From Spirogloea muscicola (lineage: Eukaryota; Streptophyta; Zygnematophyceae; Spirogloeales; Spirogloeaceae): a stretch of 35,461 nt of DNA. How positions within the stretch are numbered: position 1 is the first letter of the stretch; each line of letters begins with the position of its first letter. Shown here piece after piece: positions 33,955-35,461 of the stretch. The stretch spans positions 332,433-367,893 of the forward strand of contig WELB01000096.1 of the NCBI GenBank assembly GCA_009602725.1, read 5' to 3'. The notes below the pieces were generated by a model, which did not search any database, was not told the DNA's origin, and worked only from the letters and a program-made list of their open reading frames with translations. The position numbers were made by a program, and so were the translations under genes.

Positions 33955-34130
33955 GGTCCGTTCTCCCGCCTGCGGCTGCTTAGCAGGGGTTACTGAGTGT
34001 ATCGTAGCTGCTTCATTTCATCTGTGCTCGCTTTAGCAATTTCCTTGGCCACTCCGACCTTTGTTCATTCTCCTTTGGGGTTGGCCTCTCAGAGCCACCG
34101 CCCTCTCATGGAAGCGTCTTTCTCTCTAAT
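33955..34130 (+). repeat. truncated LINE tail (variant hairpin)
   Basis: SRLRLLSRGY with TGA at 33994-33996, TATCGTAGCTGCTTCATTTC, then TTTGGGGTTGGCCTCTCAGA GCCACC. The stem is weaker than in other copies and the terminal GGGCGAGC is missing, so this is an older or different lineage. Confidence 0.65.
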
Positions 34131-34229
34131 TAGGACGTACTAACCCCTAACCGTGCGTATAGGGATCAGGACGTCACAGCTTCCGTCTGCAGTAGTCTCG
34201 TGTCTAGCGTGAATAATTCGGCACCTTTC

Positions 34230-35045
34230 GGCTCTTTGGACTTTGTTTTGGGCTGGCCTTTCCCAGCCCAAAAAAGCCCAGAGAGCCACTGGGAGAGCCA
34301 CTTCAATTCCCAATTAGTAGAATTGCTTTTTGCGCCATCCGGCCCCTTCAGACCTTGTCCGTTCTGTTGGGCTGGCCTCTCACAGCCGCCAGTAAAATTT
34401 CCAGCCCCTACCCTCAATGGCTGGCCCCTTCTTCCTACCTTGTGGGCGAGTCCTTTCTTGCAAAGAAGAAAGTGCCCGCCCATTGAGAAAGAGGGTCTGG
34501 CAAAGCCAACCCAAAAAGAATGGACAATGTTCAAAGCCAAAGTTGCCCTTTCTTGTCGCGTCCTCACTCGTAGCTAGTGAGTGAGTCCATACTTCACCCG
34601 TTCTGACATAGCGCTTCAGGCCCCTCCGGCGAACCCTTGTTTCTTTGTGTACTTGTTTCTCTTAGCGCTTCCCCTGGCCCCCTTCTCGTACTTTGTTCAT
34701 CTTATTGGGCTGGCTTTTCCAGCCCAATGGCTTCCTCTGGCCCCCTTATCGTTCTTTGTTCATTCTTTTTTGGGCTGGCTTGTCCAGCCCCTATCCTCAA
34801 TGGGCGAGCCCTTTCAATTCAATTTTCCAGCCCCTATCCTCAATGGGCGAGCACTTTCTCTTTGTCAATTCTTTTCGGGCTTGCTTTTCGCAGCCCTTGC
34901 CCCTATTGGGTGAGCCACTTCTTTGGGCCCCTCCGTCATTTAGCCACTTCGAAATTTTTGTCAATCCTTTTTGGGCTGGCTTTTCGCGCGCACTTCTCTC
35001 GCTTTTCACAGCCTTTGCCCCTTTGGGAGAGCCACTTCTTTCTTG
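34230..35045 (+). repeat. long array of hairpin units
   Basis: At least nine units in 0.8 kb. Plus orientation: 34246 (GGGCTGGCCTTTCCCAGCCC), 34367 (GGGCTGGCCTCTCACAGCC), 34708 (GGGCTGGCTTTTCCAGCCC), 34772 (GGGCTGGCTTGTCCAGCCCC), 34826 (half unit), 34877 (GGGCTTGCTTTTCGCAGCCC) and 34973 (GGGCTGGCTTTTCGCG). Minus orientation: 34470-34530. Several are followed by a CCCCTAT-CTCAATGGGCGAGC end. The regular 60-100 bp spacing argues for tandem growth as well as insertion. Confidence 0.75.
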
Positions 35046-35283
35046 TCGCGTGCTGGTCTGAGCCTCTGGCTTTCGTCAGGGGGATTGTTTGCCGGCAGCT
35101 AGTCTGTCGGATTTGAGGCTCCTCACTCGGCCGACCTCCGGGCCCAAGTCTTCATGGCAGAGGTAGATGCGGCCTCCTTTACCACGAGGAGAGATCGTGT
35201 ATTAGAAAGAAATGTAGGCCAAATGGCCAGGTACAAGTCAAGCACATCTAAAAATCTACAGAACCTACAGCAGATTGACCCGC
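35046..35283. other. LINE fragments and 3' UTR of the terminal copy
   Basis: 35046-35180 contains broken plus pieces (FRQGDCLPAAS-like, then LADLRAQVFMAEVDAASFT, which resembles the RT-distal ..DLRAQARLMAVVDAASFT region of the 26.3-kb copy). From about 35200 the minus strand is the AT-richer 3' UTR of the copy at 35284 (GATTGACCCGCTCAATAACC). Confidence 0.55.
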
Positions 35284-35461
35284 TCAATAACCACGGGTCA
35301 AAACATAAAGGTCACTACTCGATGCATGAATACTAGATGCCAGGAACGGAGCCCTTCTGCCACCTACTAGAGCTCGCCCAGCTTTCTGGTGCAAGGCACT
35401 AGCCTGAGCACGCTGCAAACAGGCCGAAACTCGACGTCGCAAGAGCGACAGATATGCAGCT
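35284..35461 (-). pseudogene. LINE subfamily 2, C-terminus running off the window
   Basis: From the window edge the minus strand reads AAYLSLLRRRVSACLQRAQA, SALHQKAGRAL and ASSSDLYVLTRGY with TGA at 35284-35286. It is open and closely parallel to the end of the 28.7-kb copy but clearly diverged. How much of the element lies beyond the window is unknown. Confidence 0.75.

Noticed and set aside
34230-35045. Regularly spaced palindromic repeats as a CRISPR array
   Set aside because: Spacing and sequence vary, units end with a conserved LINE terminus, and the genome is clearly eukaryotic with spliced genes.

Overview
This is a nuclear window from a photosynthetic eukaryote, most likely a trebouxiophyte green alga (Coccomyxa/Trebouxia/Chlorella type). 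The genes are split by many short GT-AG introns. Two of them (a rhamnogalacturonan lyase and DNA ligase IV) read like land-plant proteins, proline-rich blocks of pherophorin style are present, and a mitochondrial fragment uses the standard code. The lineage is an inference; no search was run.

Three host loci can be rebuilt exon by exon with every splice phase agreeing. (1) Positions 2109-6460 (+): 13 exons (628 codons plus stop) of a polysaccharide lyase family 4 rhamnogalacturonan endolyase; only its first exon is uncertain. (2) Positions 9630-11572 (-): seven exons of the C-terminal half of DNA ligase IV (both BRCT domains and the XRCC4-binding linker). No catalytic-core exon was found before the repeats that start near 12.26 kb. 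(3) Positions 16133-20910 (+): a secreted nuclease with signal peptide, lamin-tail domain, Pro-rich minisatellite, OB fold, endonuclease/exonuclease/phosphatase domain, Pro-rich stalk and two EGF-like repeats. It has the domain order of bacterial ExeM/NucH nucleases, with introns. Its stalk exon contains a 123-base T run, an N and a retroelement tail.

Most of the rest (1-1.14 kb, 12.26-15.35 kb, 22.08-23.54 kb, 24.95-35.46 kb) is a graveyard of non-LTR retrotransposons. They carry N-terminal zinc fingers, a reverse transcriptase with a YADD box, a CCHC knuckle and a PD-(D/E)XK restriction-like endonuclease (R2-superclade-like organisation). Copies are 5'-truncated, lie in both orientations and are nested in each other. 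A short 3'-UTR hairpin, GGGCTGGC-loop-GCCAGCCC, occurs some 25 times and in places forms tandem arrays.

The most striking object is one retroelement copy at about 31.17-32.69 kb. It is interrupted three times: by two inverted 3' tails of its own family and, between them, by a 0.54-kb piece of mitochondrial DNA (the end of cox3 plus the start of nad1, both broken). The remaining stretches (1.14-2.1, 6.46-9.63, 20.9-22.08, 23.54-24.95 and 33.5-33.95 kb) hold no gene I can recognise.
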